From NCBI RefSeq assembly GCF_042847215.1, contig NZ_AP031500.1, positions 1,798,001-1,862,000 of the forward strand: a stretch of 64,000 nucleotides of DNA, in the 5' to 3' direction. Positions 9,462-18,525 of the stretch are shown piece by piece. A program made the translations under genes and the position numbers. A model generated the notes under the pieces. That model saw only the letters and a program-made list of their open reading frames with translations. It made no database searches and had not been told where the DNA came from. Positions within the stretch are counted from its first letter, which is position 1. Every line of letters starts with the position of its first letter. The DNA is from Gilvimarinus japonicus. GTDB taxonomy: Bacteria > Pseudomonadota > Gammaproteobacteria > Pseudomonadales > Cellvibrionaceae.

Positions 9462-10682
9462 ATGAACGAAATTATACTTGGCGTAGTCATGTTCACGGTC
9501 ATCGTGCTGATACTGGTGATTGTGATTTTGAGCGCACGTGCACAGTTGGTGTCGACTGGTGACGTCACCATCGATATTAACGGCGAGAAGAAACTCACCG
9601 TCCCGGCGGGCGGCAAACTGCTGCAAACGCTGTCGGGCGCTGGCTTGTTTTTACCATCGGCCTGTGGCGGCGGCGGCACCTGTGCCCAGTGCGCCTGCGT
9701 GGTCAGTGACGGTGGCGGCTCTATGCTGCCCACCGAGGAAAGTCACTTCACCAAGCGTGAGGCTCAAGAGGGCTGGCGCTTGTCCTGTCAAACTCCGGTT
9801 AAACAGGATATGGTGGTAGAAGTTCCAGAGGATGTTTTTGGTGTAAAGCAGTGGGAGTGTACGGTTGAGTCAAACCCCAATGTGGCTACCTTTATTAAAG
9901 AGCTGACACTCAAACTACCCGAGGGCGAGAACGTAGATTTTCGTGCCGGTGGTTACGTTCAGCTGGAGTGCCCTGCGTATCATATTAAGTTCTCTGATTT
10001 TGATATCGAAGAGCAGTTTCGTGCTGATTGGGAGCGCTTTGGCTTCTTTAAACTGGAAACAAAAAACCCCGAGCCTGTTCAACGCGCTTACTCAATGGCG
10101 AACTACCCCGAAGAGCGTGGCTTGGTTAAGTTTAATATTCGTATTGCGACGCCACCTCCGGGCTCTAAAGATATTCAGCCGGGCATTATGTCCTCTTATG
10201 TCTTTAACCTAAAACCCGGTGACACTATTAAGGTGTTTGGTCCCTTTGGTGAGTTCTTTGCTAAAGACACCGATGCCGAAATGGTGTTTGTCGGCGGTGG
10301 TGCTGGTATGGCGCCAATGCGCTCGCATATCTTTGATCAGCTTAAGCGGCTTAATTCGACCCGTAAGATCTCCTTCTGGTACGGTGCACGCTCGTTAAAA
10401 GAGTTGTTTTACCAAGATGAGTACGACATGCTGGCGAATGAGAACGACAACTTCACCTGGCACGTTGCCATGTCTGATCCGCAGCCGGAAGATAACTGGG
10501 AAGGTCTAACGGGGTTCATTCATAACGTGTTGTATGAAGAGTACCTTAAAGATCACCCCGCACCGGAAGACTGCGAGTTTTATATGTGTGGGCCGCCAAT
10601 GATGAACGCGGCGGTGATTAAATTGCTCCACGATCTAGGCGTTGAAGATGAAAACATTATGCTGGATGACTTTGGTGGCTAA
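9462..10682 (+). CDS. nqrF: Na+-NQR subunit F, NADH-oxidising flavoprotein
   Basis: NqrF is the electron entry point: it oxidises NADH with FAD and passes electrons to a 2Fe-2S cluster. The 406-residue protein has one N-terminal helix (about 4-24). A plant-type ferredoxin domain follows, with cluster ligands C68, C74, C77 and C109. The C-terminal ferredoxin-NADP-reductase fold has RAYSMANYPEE for FAD binding, FVGGGAGMAPMRSH for NADH binding and a terminal FYMCGPPMMN. It is the last structural gene; a terminator starts 34 bases after its stop. Confidence 0.97.
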   Translation: MNEIILGVVMFTVIVLILVIVILSARAQLVSTGDVTIDINGEKKLTVPAGGKLLQTLSGAGLFLPSACGGGGTCAQCACVVSDGGGSMLPTEESHFTKREAQEGWRLSCQTPVKQDMVVEVPEDVFGVKQWECTVESNPNVATFIKELTLKLPEGENVDFRAGGYVQLECPAYHIKFSDFDIEEQFRADWERFGFFKLETKNPEPVQRAYSMANYPEERGLVKFNIRIATPPPGSKDIQPGIMSSYVFNLKPGDTIKVFGPFGEFFAKDTDAEMVFVGGGAGMAPMRSHIFDQLKRLNSTRKISFWYGARSLKELFYQDEYDMLANENDNFTWHVAMSDPQPEDNWEGLTGFIHNVLYEEYLKDHPAPEDCEFYMCGPPMMNAAVIKLLHDLGVEDENIMLDDFGG

Positions 10683-10707
10683 TTGCAAAGCTCATATGCC
10701 TGACATA

Positions 10708-11745
10708 ATGATAATAAAAAAGAGGCTGACACTACTGTCAGCCTCTTTTTTGTTTTTATGTCTGTTAATCAGTGGTTGTACGCCCAGTGGTACCGAGCGC
10801 CCGAGTGTTAAATTCTCTGGCCAAACCATGGGCACCCACTATCATATTACGGTGGTAGGCCCGGCCTCGGGAGAGTTTGAGGTTAACGTCGATGCTCTGC
10901 AAAGTGCGGTGGATGAGCAGCTGGTGCAGATTAATCAAATGATGTCGACTTATATCGACGACTCTGAGCTCATGCAGTTTAACCGTGAGCCAGTGAATGA
11001 ATGGGTCGAGTTATCTGAGCCCGTCATGGAGGTGTTGAGCATCAGTGAGGATATCAGTCAGCGATCTTATGGCGCTTTTGATATTACCGTAGGCCCGCTG
11101 GTGAACTTGTGGGGCTTTGGCCCACAGATGCAGCCCGATCGGGTGCCAGATCCAGATGAGCTGGCTGCCGCGCTGGCACGCACCGGACATGAGTACTTAC
11201 AGCTGGATGTTAACCGGGCGCGCCGCACGGCCAATATTAGTGTGGACTTGTCGGCGGTGGCAAAAGGTTATGGTGTCGATTGGATTGCTAACTTTTTGAC
11301 CGATCGTGGATTCGACAATTTTATGGTCGAAATCGGCGGTGAGGTACGCGTCGTGGGCGATAGCCCGCGCAGTACACCTTGGCGTATCGCGATCGAACAG
11401 CCCTCAGTGTTGGCGGGTGGCGCGCGGTTGGCGCTAAACGTGGATAATCACGCAGTGGCGACGTCGGGCGATTATCGCAATTATTTTGAAGTGGACGGCG
11501 TGCGCTACTCTCATACGATCAATCCAAAAACAGGGCGGCCAATTAAACACAATTTGGCGTCGGTTACCGTGGTGGCTGAAACCGCAGCACGGGCGGATGC
11601 CTGGGCCACGGCGCTGAATGTGTTGGGGCCTGAAAAAGGCATGGAGCTGGCTAATGCCGAGCAACTGGCGGTTTATATGATTGTCAAAGACGGTGATGGC
11701 TTTGTTGATACGCAATCGGTGACTTTTTCACAGCTGCTGCATTAA
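10708..11745 (+). CDS. apbE: FAD:protein FMN transferase ApbE (lipoprotein)
   Basis: ApbE transfers FMN from FAD to the threonines of NqrB and NqrC, so its place directly after nqrF fits. The 345-residue reading frame starts with a lipoprotein signal: KKR, a hydrophobic core, and lipobox LISGC. Conserved ApbE blocks are GTHYHITVV, DLSAVAKGYGVDWIA, GGEVRVVGDSP and HTINPKTGRP. ATG 10708 is the most sensible start because it gives a short, complete signal peptide; ATG 10696 and 10642 are also in frame. A terminator hairpin (10716-10751) coincides with the signal-peptide codons, so full-length transcription from the nqr promoter may be reduced. Confidence 0.93.
   Translation: MIIKKRLTLLSASFLFLCLLISGCTPSGTERPSVKFSGQTMGTHYHITVVGPASGEFEVNVDALQSAVDEQLVQINQMMSTYIDDSELMQFNREPVNEWVELSEPVMEVLSISEDISQRSYGAFDITVGPLVNLWGFGPQMQPDRVPDPDELAAALARTGHEYLQLDVNRARRTANISVDLSAVAKGYGVDWIANFLTDRGFDNFMVEIGGEVRVVGDSPRSTPWRIAIEQPSVLAGGARLALNVDNHAVATSGDYRNYFEVDGVRYSHTINPKTGRPIKHNLASVTVVAETAARADAWATALNVLGPEKGMELANAEQLAVYMIVKDGDGFVDTQSVTFSQLLH
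10716..10751 (+). terminator. Intrinsic terminator after nqrF, inside the apbE signal peptide codons
   Basis: A perfect 16-bp stem (10716-10731 paired with 10736-10751) around a CTAC loop, with an A run on the left and six T on the right, has the shape of a strong Rho-independent terminator. It lies 34 bases after nqrF and within codons 4-15 of apbE. Confidence 0.8.
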
Positions 11746-11780
11746 CTGCTAAGCAGGGTGCGGCACAGGAGGGTAAAGTG

Positions 11781-12032
11781 ATGGCAGTATTTTTAGTGGT
11801 GTTAGCGGTTATGCTGACGGTTGTAGTCGGTATGTCGGTTGGCGTTATTTTCGGCCGCAAGCCGTTAACCGGCTCGTGCGGCGGAGTCGGTAAAGCGCTG
11901 GGCGAGAAAGACTACAGCTGCGAGCTGTGCGGCGGTGATGAGCAAAAGTGCGAGAGTCTTAAAGATGGCTCAGCGGCAACCGTGAACGCAAGTTTGGCTG
12001 TAGATGCGACGGCGAAGCAGCCGCGAAATTAA
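11781..12032 (+). CDS. nqrM: Na+-NQR maturation protein NqrM
   Basis: The 83-residue protein has one N-terminal membrane helix followed by a cysteine-rich tail (SCGGVGKALGEKDYSCELCGG and a later C). This is the pattern of NqrM (DUF539), needed for iron delivery to the NqrD/NqrE centre. ATG 11781 follows a good AGGAGGG site (11767-11773); a GTG one codon earlier is less likely. Its position after apbE matches other nqr loci. Confidence 0.9.
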   Translation: MAVFLVVLAVMLTVVVGMSVGVIFGRKPLTGSCGGVGKALGEKDYSCELCGGDEQKCESLKDGSAATVNASLAVDATAKQPRN

Positions 12033-12096
12033 CCTGTACCCGCAAGCTAAGCAGTTAAGTTTGTAGGGGACGTAGTAGGGACGTTGGGGGCTTATT

Positions 12097-13494
12097 GTGG
12101 CGACATATACGTACGATGTGGTAATTATTGGATCTGGTCCGGCGGGTGAGAGTGCGGCAATGGCTTCTGCCAAAGCGGGTAAAAAAGTGGCGGTAATAGA
12201 AGGGCGTGGTTTAGTGGGCGGCAATTGTGCTCATAAAGGGACCATCCCCTCTAAGTCGTTGCGCCATGCGGTTAAACAAATTATTCAGTTTAAAACCAGT
12301 AGTTTGTTTCGCGAAAATGGCGAAAGCTGGCGTATTACTTATCCGCGGGTGTTGGCAGCCGCAAATCAAGTGATTCCCAAGCAGGTTGAGTTGCACACTG
12401 ACTTTTATGTGCGCAATCGCGTCGCGGTTTACTCGGGTTTTGCGTCTTTTCTTGATGCTAACACAGTGGAAGTGAAGTTTAGCGAGGGCTCGACTGAGAC
12501 GATCCACGCCGAACATTTTATTATTGCCACTGGTTCGCGTCCGTATCAACCGGCCGATGTTGATTTTACGCATCCGCGTATTTACGATTCTGACTCTATT
12601 TTGGAGATGAAACACACTCCGCGTCATATTTTGATTTACGGCGCCGGGGTGATCGGTTGTGAATACGCCTCTATATTTTCCGGGCTCGGGGTGAAGGTTG
12701 ATCTGATCAACAGCCGCGATCGCTTGTTGTCTTTTTTGGATGATGAAATCTCGGATGCGTTAAGTTATCACTTGCGAGATAACGGCGTGCGAGTGCGCCA
12801 CAGTGAAACCTACGAAAAAATCGAAGCCACCGAGCGCGGCGTGACCCTGTATTTGCAATCGGGTAAGCGTATTAAAGCCGATGCACTGTTGTGGTGTAAC
12901 GGTCGTAGCGGTAATACCGATCAGTTAAACCTCGAGTCGGTTGGTTTGACACCGGATCATCGCGGCAACCTCACGGTTAACGAGCAGTATCAAACCGACG
13001 TTGAGAATATCTACGCGGTAGGTGACGTGGTAGGTTGGCCGAGCTTGGCGAGTGCATCCTACGATCAGGGTCGAGCGCTAGCGGCGGTGATTCTCGGTGA
13101 GCCGGCTAACGATGTTAGCGAGGTGCCGACCGGTATTTATACCTTGCCCGAGATTAGCTCTGTGGGCAAAACCGAGCGCGAGCTAACCGAGGCACGGGTG
13201 CCTTACGAAGTTGGCCGCTGCTTGTTTAAAAATACCGCTCGCGGACAAATTAGTGGTGAAGATGTTGGTATGCTTAAACTGCTGTTTAATGTTGACACCG
13301 GAGCACTGCTTGGGGTGCATTGTTTTGGCGCCGAAGCGGCTGAGATTATTCACATTGGTCAGGCGATTATGAGTCAGCCCGGTGAGAACAATAATATTAG
13401 CTTCTTCTTGAATACCACGTTTAACTACCCAACCATGGCGGAGGCATATCGCTTGGCAGCTCTGGATGGTACGAACCGGATCAATCGACAATAA
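12097..13494 (+). CDS. sthA: Soluble pyridine nucleotide transhydrogenase SthA
   Basis: SthA is a soluble FAD enzyme that equilibrates NADPH and NADH. The 465-residue protein has the N-terminal FAD motif VVIIGSGPAGESAAMASA and the family version of the active-site loop, GGNCAHKGTIPSK, which has one cysteine where disulfide oxidoreductases have two. An NAD-binding motif (IYGAGVIGCEYASIFSGLG) and a C-terminal dimerisation domain follow. The start is GTG 12097. The gene ends just before a strong terminator. Confidence 0.95.
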   Translation: MATYTYDVVIIGSGPAGESAAMASAKAGKKVAVIEGRGLVGGNCAHKGTIPSKSLRHAVKQIIQFKTSSLFRENGESWRITYPRVLAAANQVIPKQVELHTDFYVRNRVAVYSGFASFLDANTVEVKFSEGSTETIHAEHFIIATGSRPYQPADVDFTHPRIYDSDSILEMKHTPRHILIYGAGVIGCEYASIFSGLGVKVDLINSRDRLLSFLDDEISDALSYHLRDNGVRVRHSETYEKIEATERGVTLYLQSGKRIKADALLWCNGRSGNTDQLNLESVGLTPDHRGNLTVNEQYQTDVENIYAVGDVVGWPSLASASYDQGRALAAVILGEPANDVSEVPTGIYTLPEISSVGKTERELTEARVPYEVGRCLFKNTARGQISGEDVGMLKLLFNVDTGALLGVHCFGAEAAEIIHIGQAIMSQPGENNNISFFLNTTFNYPTMAEAYRLAALDGTNRINRQ

Positions 13495-13526
13495 AGGCGC
13501 TCTAGCACCGCCTAGATGAACGGCAC

Positions 13527-13565
13527 AAAAAACGCCACCCTAGGGAAGCTAGGGTGGCGTTTTTT
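13527..13565. terminator. Bidirectional terminator between sthA and the convergent gene
   Basis: A 17-bp perfect stem (13527-13543 with 13549-13565) around GGAAG has A6 on the left and T6 on the right. It can act on both strands and separates sthA (plus) from the gene ending at 13597 (minus). Confidence 0.9.
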
Positions 13566-13596
13566 CGTTGAAAAGGGGTGATTAAAGCGTAAAAAT

Positions 13597-13899
13597 TTAG
13601 GGGTTGGCCGCGGCTTTCATTTTTGGGGTGAACTTAACAACGGAATGGATCACCCGGTCAGCCTCAAAGTAAACGATAAAATCTTCGTATACCCATGTGT
13701 AAATTGGCGGCTCGCCCACCGGGCCGGCTTGGTTTATCGGCTCGCCATAGTGGTCTTTAACGCGGGTTTTCGTCATACCTGTGGCTGGCGTTGATAAGTA
13801 TTCCCCCGACTTTTCTTGCTGGCCGATGGGGATGCGTACTGTTTCGGCTTGTAGTTGGCAGGCCAGAGCAAGCAGGATAAATGCTATAACTGATTTCAT
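13597..13899 (-). CDS. Small exported protein with a BamE/SmpA-like fold
   Basis: The 100-residue product starts with a signal peptide cleaved near LACQLQA. The mature part has the spacing GMTKTRVKDHYGEP, then WVYEDFIVYFEADRVIHSV. This glycine-then-W-x-Y pattern resembles the small BamE/SmpA/OmlA fold. There is no lipobox, so it is likely soluble in the periplasm. A precise function cannot be assigned. It may be co-transcribed with the upstream PilZ-like gene, which ends 39 bases before its start. Confidence 0.75.
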   Translation of the reverse strand: MKSVIAFILLALACQLQAETVRIPIGQQEKSGEYLSTPATGMTKTRVKDHYGEPINQAGPVGEPPIYTWVYEDFIVYFEADRVIHSVVKFTPKMKAAANP

Positions 13900-13938
13900 G
13901 GTTAATCCTTATGTCCCCAAGGCGGACGTTTGGTTGGG

Positions 13939-14502
13939 TTACTGCGGCTTACGCCGCGCCGACTCTAGTTGTGCCCGCATAATTTGCTGGCTGATTTGCT
14001 GTCGCTCAGCCGCATTTAAATACAGGAATTCTGCCGCAATTAGGTAACCGTTGCCGCGATCCGGTTCACACCGAATCACTTGCGCATGCAGTGCGGTGGC
14101 CATCAGGGGAGACTCAAAGCTCAGCATGAGGGCAAGCCAATGATGCTCGGGTAGTGGCTCGCTGTGGTGAAACATGAGTCCGCCTTCGCTGAGCTCAATG
14201 GCTTGCGCGCTAGCGTAATCTGTGACTTGGCTGCTTAAACAAAACTGCGCCAGCACGTCGATTTTGCGCGTTAGAATGTTTAGGTATTCGCCCAGAGCGC
14301 GATCGGCGTCTTTAATTTGCTGTTGTAGTTGGCCACCATCCAGCTCTAGCCGCTTTAATTCGGCCATGGTTTGCAAAATGCGGCTAGAGGTAAAATGCGA
14401 TGTCGCATCGGCACCGCTGGTGACCAATGGTTTTGCGGCCAGCGCTTTCAGCTCGACGATGGCGTTTAGCGTTAAACGAAAATAATCGCGTCGTTCATCC
14501 AT
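13939..14502 (-). CDS. PilZ-domain-like protein
   Basis: The 187-residue protein starts MDERRDYFRLTLNAIVEL, which contains the RxxxR-like segment of PilZ domains, and later has ELSEGGLMFHHSEPLP where the second c-di-GMP motif (D/N-x-S-x-x-G) is expected. Between them is a helical insert of about 90 residues. The acidic residue in the second motif is Glu rather than Asp or Asn, so nucleotide binding is uncertain. GTG 14511 is an alternative start. It sits upstream of and divergent from lolC. Confidence 0.7.
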   Translation of the reverse strand: MDERRDYFRLTLNAIVELKALAAKPLVTSGADATSHFTSSRILQTMAELKRLELDGGQLQQQIKDADRALGEYLNILTRKIDVLAQFCLSSQVTDYASAQAIELSEGGLMFHHSEPLPEHHWLALMLSFESPLMATALHAQVIRCEPDRGNGYLIAAEFLYLNAAERQQISQQIMRAQLESARRKPQ

Positions 14503-14627
14503 GTAGGGCACTCATGCTCTTGGGTAATCACTCTCAAACCATAGCATAACTGCAGGATTAGAGCATTGAGTGTGTTCCCGGTGTCGCCGCTCTTGTAGTC
14601 CTTGGGGCATTGGGGTTAAATGCGCAC

Positions 14628-15866
14628 ATGCTAAAAAACATCCCTTTGGCCATTGGTTTGCGGTATATCCGCGCTAAACGCCGCAATCAATTTATCTCTT
14701 TTGTCAGTGGCTTTTCGCTGCTGGGCATGGCGCTGGGTGTGATGGCCCTGATTGTGGTTATGTCGGTGATGAATGGCTTTGATCGAGAGATGAAGCAACG
14801 TTTGTTACGGGTAATTCCCCACGGCTTTGTCATGCAAGAGCCGGCCATGGATAACTGGCAACAATTGCGCACTCAGCTGTTAACCGATACAGACATTGTC
14901 GCCGCCGCCCCCTTTGTTGAGGGTTTTGCATTGGCGGGGTATCACTCACAGGTGCAAGGGGTGCAGGTGTCCGGGGTTGATCCGCAGCTACAGGGCGAGG
15001 TCTCTGAGGTGGCTGACAATATGTTGATCGGAGAGTTATCTGATTTGCAAAGCGGCCAATTCGGTATTGTTCTGGGGGCAGTGTTAGCGCGTCAGTTGCG
15101 TGTTGTGACGGGCGATAAGCTGACCTTAACGCTTCCTGAGATATCGATTACCCCCGCCGGTGTTTACCCCCGCGTTAAACGTTTTACCGTGGTCGGTGTG
15201 TTTGAAGTTAACGCGCCGGTGGATCAAGAGTTAGCGCTTATCCATATTGCCGATGCCGAGAAACTTTACCGCAATTCGGGCCCCATGGGGTTGCAGTTAA
15301 AATTTACCGATATCTATAAGGCCGGCGCCATTACCAGCCGGTTGCGGCAATCCTTGGGCAACGATTACCAGTTTCGCGATTGGAGCCAAACCCAAGGCAG
15401 TTTGTTTCAAGCGGTAAAAATGGAAAAAATTGTTATAGGCGTGTTGCTGAGTATTATTATAGCGGTGGCGGCATTCAATATTGTTTCAAGCTTGGTGCTG
15501 ATGGTGGCCGATAAACGCTCGGACATCGCGGTGCTGCGCACACTTGGCTTGAATGCGCGTCAGATTATGGGAATTTTTATGGTGCAAGGCTGCGGTGTTG
15601 GGGTGATTGGCACCGCCGTTGGCACTATTGGCGGGGTGCTATTAGCGCTTTATATCAGCCCGGTGGTTGCCTTTTTTGAATCGCTGACAGGGCGGCAAGT
15701 GTTTGATGCAAACGTGTATTTTATCAGCCATTTACCCTCGCAGTTACAGTGGGGCGATGTACTGACAATCTGTTCTCTGGCGTTGCTGCTCAGTTTGCTG
15801 GCAACCCTTTACCCCGCGTGGCGGGCAGGACGAATCCAACCGGCCGAGGCCCTGCGTTATGAGTGA
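14628..15866 (+). CDS. lolC: Lipoprotein-releasing permease subunit LolC
   Basis: LolC, with LolE and the ATPase LolD, extracts outer-membrane lipoproteins from the inner membrane and passes them to LolA. The 412-residue protein has one N-terminal helix, a large periplasmic domain (about 50-260) and three C-terminal helices, with the conserved VMSVMNGFDREMKQR after helix 1 and a C-terminal RIQPAEALRYE. Its stop overlaps the lolD start by 8 bases. ATG 14628 is chosen; TTG 14610 is in frame. Confidence 0.95.
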   Translation: MLKNIPLAIGLRYIRAKRRNQFISFVSGFSLLGMALGVMALIVVMSVMNGFDREMKQRLLRVIPHGFVMQEPAMDNWQQLRTQLLTDTDIVAAAPFVEGFALAGYHSQVQGVQVSGVDPQLQGEVSEVADNMLIGELSDLQSGQFGIVLGAVLARQLRVVTGDKLTLTLPEISITPAGVYPRVKRFTVVGVFEVNAPVDQELALIHIADAEKLYRNSGPMGLQLKFTDIYKAGAITSRLRQSLGNDYQFRDWSQTQGSLFQAVKMEKIVIGVLLSIIIAVAAFNIVSSLVLMVADKRSDIAVLRTLGLNARQIMGIFMVQGCGVGVIGTAVGTIGGVLLALYISPVVAFFESLTGRQVFDANVYFISHLPSQLQWGDVLTICSLALLLSLLATLYPAWRAGRIQPAEALRYE

Positions 15867-16575
15867 TCTAACTTCTGCCGCTGTATTGCAGTGTCATGCC
15901 GTTAACAAAGCCTACACCCAGGGGCCGCAAGCGGTCAGTGTATTGCGCGATATCGAGCTTGAGGTATTGTCTGGCGAGCGAGTTGCGGTGATTGGTGCAT
16001 CGGGCTCAGGTAAGTCGACTTTACTGAATATTCTGGGCGGGTTGGATTTGCCCGACTCGGGCGAGGTTGTGGTCGCCGGGCAGGCGCTGTCAGCTTTGGG
16101 TGCCGATGCCCGGGGTAAATTGCGCAACCGCTCCCTAGGGTTTGTCTATCAATTTCATCATTTGTTGGCCGAGTTTACCGCGCTAGAAAACGTCGCCATG
16201 CCGCTACTGATTGGCGGCCTCGATAGTGTAACGGCCAATGCCCGCGCCAGCGATATGCTCGCGCAGGTGGGGTTGGCAGCACGCACCAGCCACAAACCCC
16301 CAGAGTTGTCGGGCGGTGAACGTCAGCGGGTGGCCATTGCCCGTGCATTGGTCACCGAGCCCGCCTGTGTTTTGATGGACGAGCCGACCGGTAATTTGGA
16401 CTCCCACTCGGCGGCCGACATTCAAGCGCTAATGCTCGATTTAAATACCCGTATTGGCACCAGCTTTGTGGTGGTGACCCACGATTTAACGCTCGCCGGT
16501 AAAATGGATCGCACGCTGCAGTTAGCCGAGGGGCAATTAACCGAGCTGGCGCGTCAGGAGTCTGCCGGTGTTTAA
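15859..16575 (+). CDS. lolD: Lipoprotein-releasing ATPase LolD
   Basis: LolD powers lipoprotein release. The 238-residue ABC ATPase has Walker A GASGSGKSTL (about 50), the Q-loop region FVYQFHHLL, signature LSGGERQRVAIARAL and Walker B CVLMDEPTGNLD. It overlaps lolC by 8 and lolE by 8 bases, so the three genes are tightly coupled. Confidence 0.97.
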   Translation: MSDLTSAAVLQCHAVNKAYTQGPQAVSVLRDIELEVLSGERVAVIGASGSGKSTLLNILGGLDLPDSGEVVVAGQALSALGADARGKLRNRSLGFVYQFHHLLAEFTALENVAMPLLIGGLDSVTANARASDMLAQVGLAARTSHKPPELSGGERQRVAIARALVTEPACVLMDEPTGNLDSHSAADIQALMLDLNTRIGTSFVVVTHDLTLAGKMDRTLQLAEGQLTELARQESAGV

Positions 16576-17803
16576 TCGCTTTACCTTGACGCTGGGTCGG
16601 CGTTACGCCACAGCGCGCCAAGGTAGTCATCTGGTCAGTTTTATATCGCGAATGTCGGTGATTGGCTTGGTGATCTCGGTGGCCTTGTTGATCTTGGTTA
16701 TGGCGATTATGAACGGTTTTGACCGCGAATTGCGCGAGCGGATTTTACAGGTGATGCCCCAGGGCACGCTCTACAGTCGCGAGGGTATTCGCGATCCGGG
16801 TGCGGTTATGGCGCAAGCATTACAGCACCCGGAGGTGATCGCCGCGGCCCCTTTTGTTAGCCTGCAAGGCCTGTTGGCAAAAGGTAAAGAGGTGGCCCCG
16901 GTAGGGCTGTTTGGTATTGTGCCGGAGCTTGAAGTAAAAGCATCGGGAGTCGACCAGTACTTAACGCACCATCGCTTGAATGAACTTGGTGATAATGCCC
17001 ACGCGGTGGTGCTGGGCAGCACTTTAGCTAAAAGTATCGGCACTGAGGTGGGCGATCGTTTAACCCTGGTGATTCCACGTGCCGGTGCCGGGCGCGACAG
17101 CCCTAGTGTCTGGGCGCTGGAGGTGGTTGATATATTGGTCACAGGCACCGAGATCGATAATAATCTGGCGCTGATGAATATGAGTGCTGCGTCCAAACTC
17201 ACAGCTTACCCAGGCAGCGTCAGTGGTGTGCGTTTAAAACTGCACGATTTATTTCGCGCACCGACTACTATGTACGAAATCACCGCGAATTTACCCGCAA
17301 CCGTTTACGGTCGGGACTGGACGCGCAGCCACGGCAATTTGTACCAAGCGATACATATGTCGAAAAAGTTGGTTGGGCTTTTGCTGATTCTATTGATTGG
17401 GATTGCGGCGTTTAATTTAGTGACCACCTTGATTATGGTGGTCGTCGATAAAGAGGCCGACATTGCCATTTTGCGCACGCAAGGGGCGAGTAGCGCGGAT
17501 ATTATCGGAATCTTCTTGGTGCAAGGTGGCTATATTGGCGTCACCGGAACCTTTATCGGGGTTATTTTAGGGGTTATTTTTTCCTATACGGTAACCTCGG
17601 CCGTGGCCGGTCTCGAGCGTTTAACGGGGTTTCAATTTTTACACTCGGACGTTTATCCGGTCAGCTATCTCCCCTCTGAGTTACTGTTAAGTGATGTGGC
17701 TTATATTGCCGGTGCAGCGTTGGTGTTGAGCTTTATTGCGAGTGTTTACCCGGCCTGGCGCGCGGCCAGAATCTTGCCGGCCGAGGCATTGCGGCACGAG
17801 TAA
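16568..17803 (+). CDS. lolE: Lipoprotein-releasing permease subunit LolE
   Basis: This is the second MacB-like permease of the Lol complex: 411 residues, the same topology as LolC, and the parallel motif VMAIMNGFDRELRERIL. The start is GTG 16568, inside the lolD tail. The C-terminal RILPAEALRHE repeats the LolC ending, consistent with the two being old duplicates. Which of the pair is LolC or LolE is assigned by gene order. Confidence 0.94.
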   Translation: MFNRFTLTLGRRYATARQGSHLVSFISRMSVIGLVISVALLILVMAIMNGFDRELRERILQVMPQGTLYSREGIRDPGAVMAQALQHPEVIAAAPFVSLQGLLAKGKEVAPVGLFGIVPELEVKASGVDQYLTHHRLNELGDNAHAVVLGSTLAKSIGTEVGDRLTLVIPRAGAGRDSPSVWALEVVDILVTGTEIDNNLALMNMSAASKLTAYPGSVSGVRLKLHDLFRAPTTMYEITANLPATVYGRDWTRSHGNLYQAIHMSKKLVGLLLILLIGIAAFNLVTTLIMVVVDKEADIAILRTQGASSADIIGIFLVQGGYIGVTGTFIGVILGVIFSYTVTSAVAGLERLTGFQFLHSDVYPVSYLPSELLLSDVAYIAGAALVLSFIASVYPAWRAARILPAEALRHE

Positions 17804-17834
17804 CACGGCAATCAAAACGATAAAAAAGCGAGGG

Positions 17835-18362
17835 TTATTGGGGCCGGTTTAAGCGCTCTTTGCGGCGCTTGTTCCAGCTGCGTGTGACGTGCCAGCGCCA
17901 AAAAAGCTGCATAGTGATATAGCCCAGCCCACCAAATACAAAACCTGTCAGTACTGAGCCCAGCAATAGCGGCTTCCACACTAAAGCGAACTCTTCGGCG
18001 AGCCAAGCCCACGACAGCTCGGTGGGGGCGGTGACCTTAGGCGACTCTAAAATCCAGCGGCCCAGCTGGTAGGTGGCAAAAAAGATGGGTGAAATGGTTA
18101 ACGGATTCGTAATCCACACCAATGTCATGGTGATGGGCAGATTGCAACGCACCCAGAGCGCGCATAGAGCCGCAAGCGCCATTTGCCCGGGTAGGGGCAA
18201 AAAGGCGAGAAAAATCCCAAAGAAAAAAGCCAGCGACACCGAGTGCCGGTTTAGATGAAACAGGTTGGGGTCGTGCAGTAAATCACCCAAAAACTGTAGG
18301 GCTGGCTTGTCCTTTACCGTGGTGGCGTCGGGCAAAAAACGTCTGATTATCTTACGCGCCAT
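17835..18362 (-). CDS. DUF2062 membrane protein
   Basis: The 175-residue protein begins MARKIIRRFLPD and contains the DUF2062 core LFHLNRHSVSLAFFFGIFLA and WITNPLTISPIF. It has about three membrane helices and a basic C-terminus. The family is common in proteobacteria next to comEC but has no settled function. ATG 18362 is preferred over an upstream start at 18428, whose 22 extra residues do not look conserved. Confidence 0.88.
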   Translation of the reverse strand: MARKIIRRFLPDATTVKDKPALQFLGDLLHDPNLFHLNRHSVSLAFFFGIFLAFLPLPGQMALAALCALWVRCNLPITMTLVWITNPLTISPIFFATYQLGRWILESPKVTAPTELSWAWLAEEFALVWKPLLLGSVLTGFVFGGLGYITMQLFWRWHVTRSWNKRRKERLNRPQ

Positions 18363-18525
18363 CTGGTTGGTCACACTACGACTATAAAGAAAGGGCACAT
18401 TATGCCCACAAAAGCGCGATATAACCACGCTTAACGTGCCGTAAGCTAAATCGCGAGCGATGTAGGCTGCTACACTGGCAGATAACCACCGGACAAAGCA
18501 AGGACGAACACTCTACAGGGATGAT

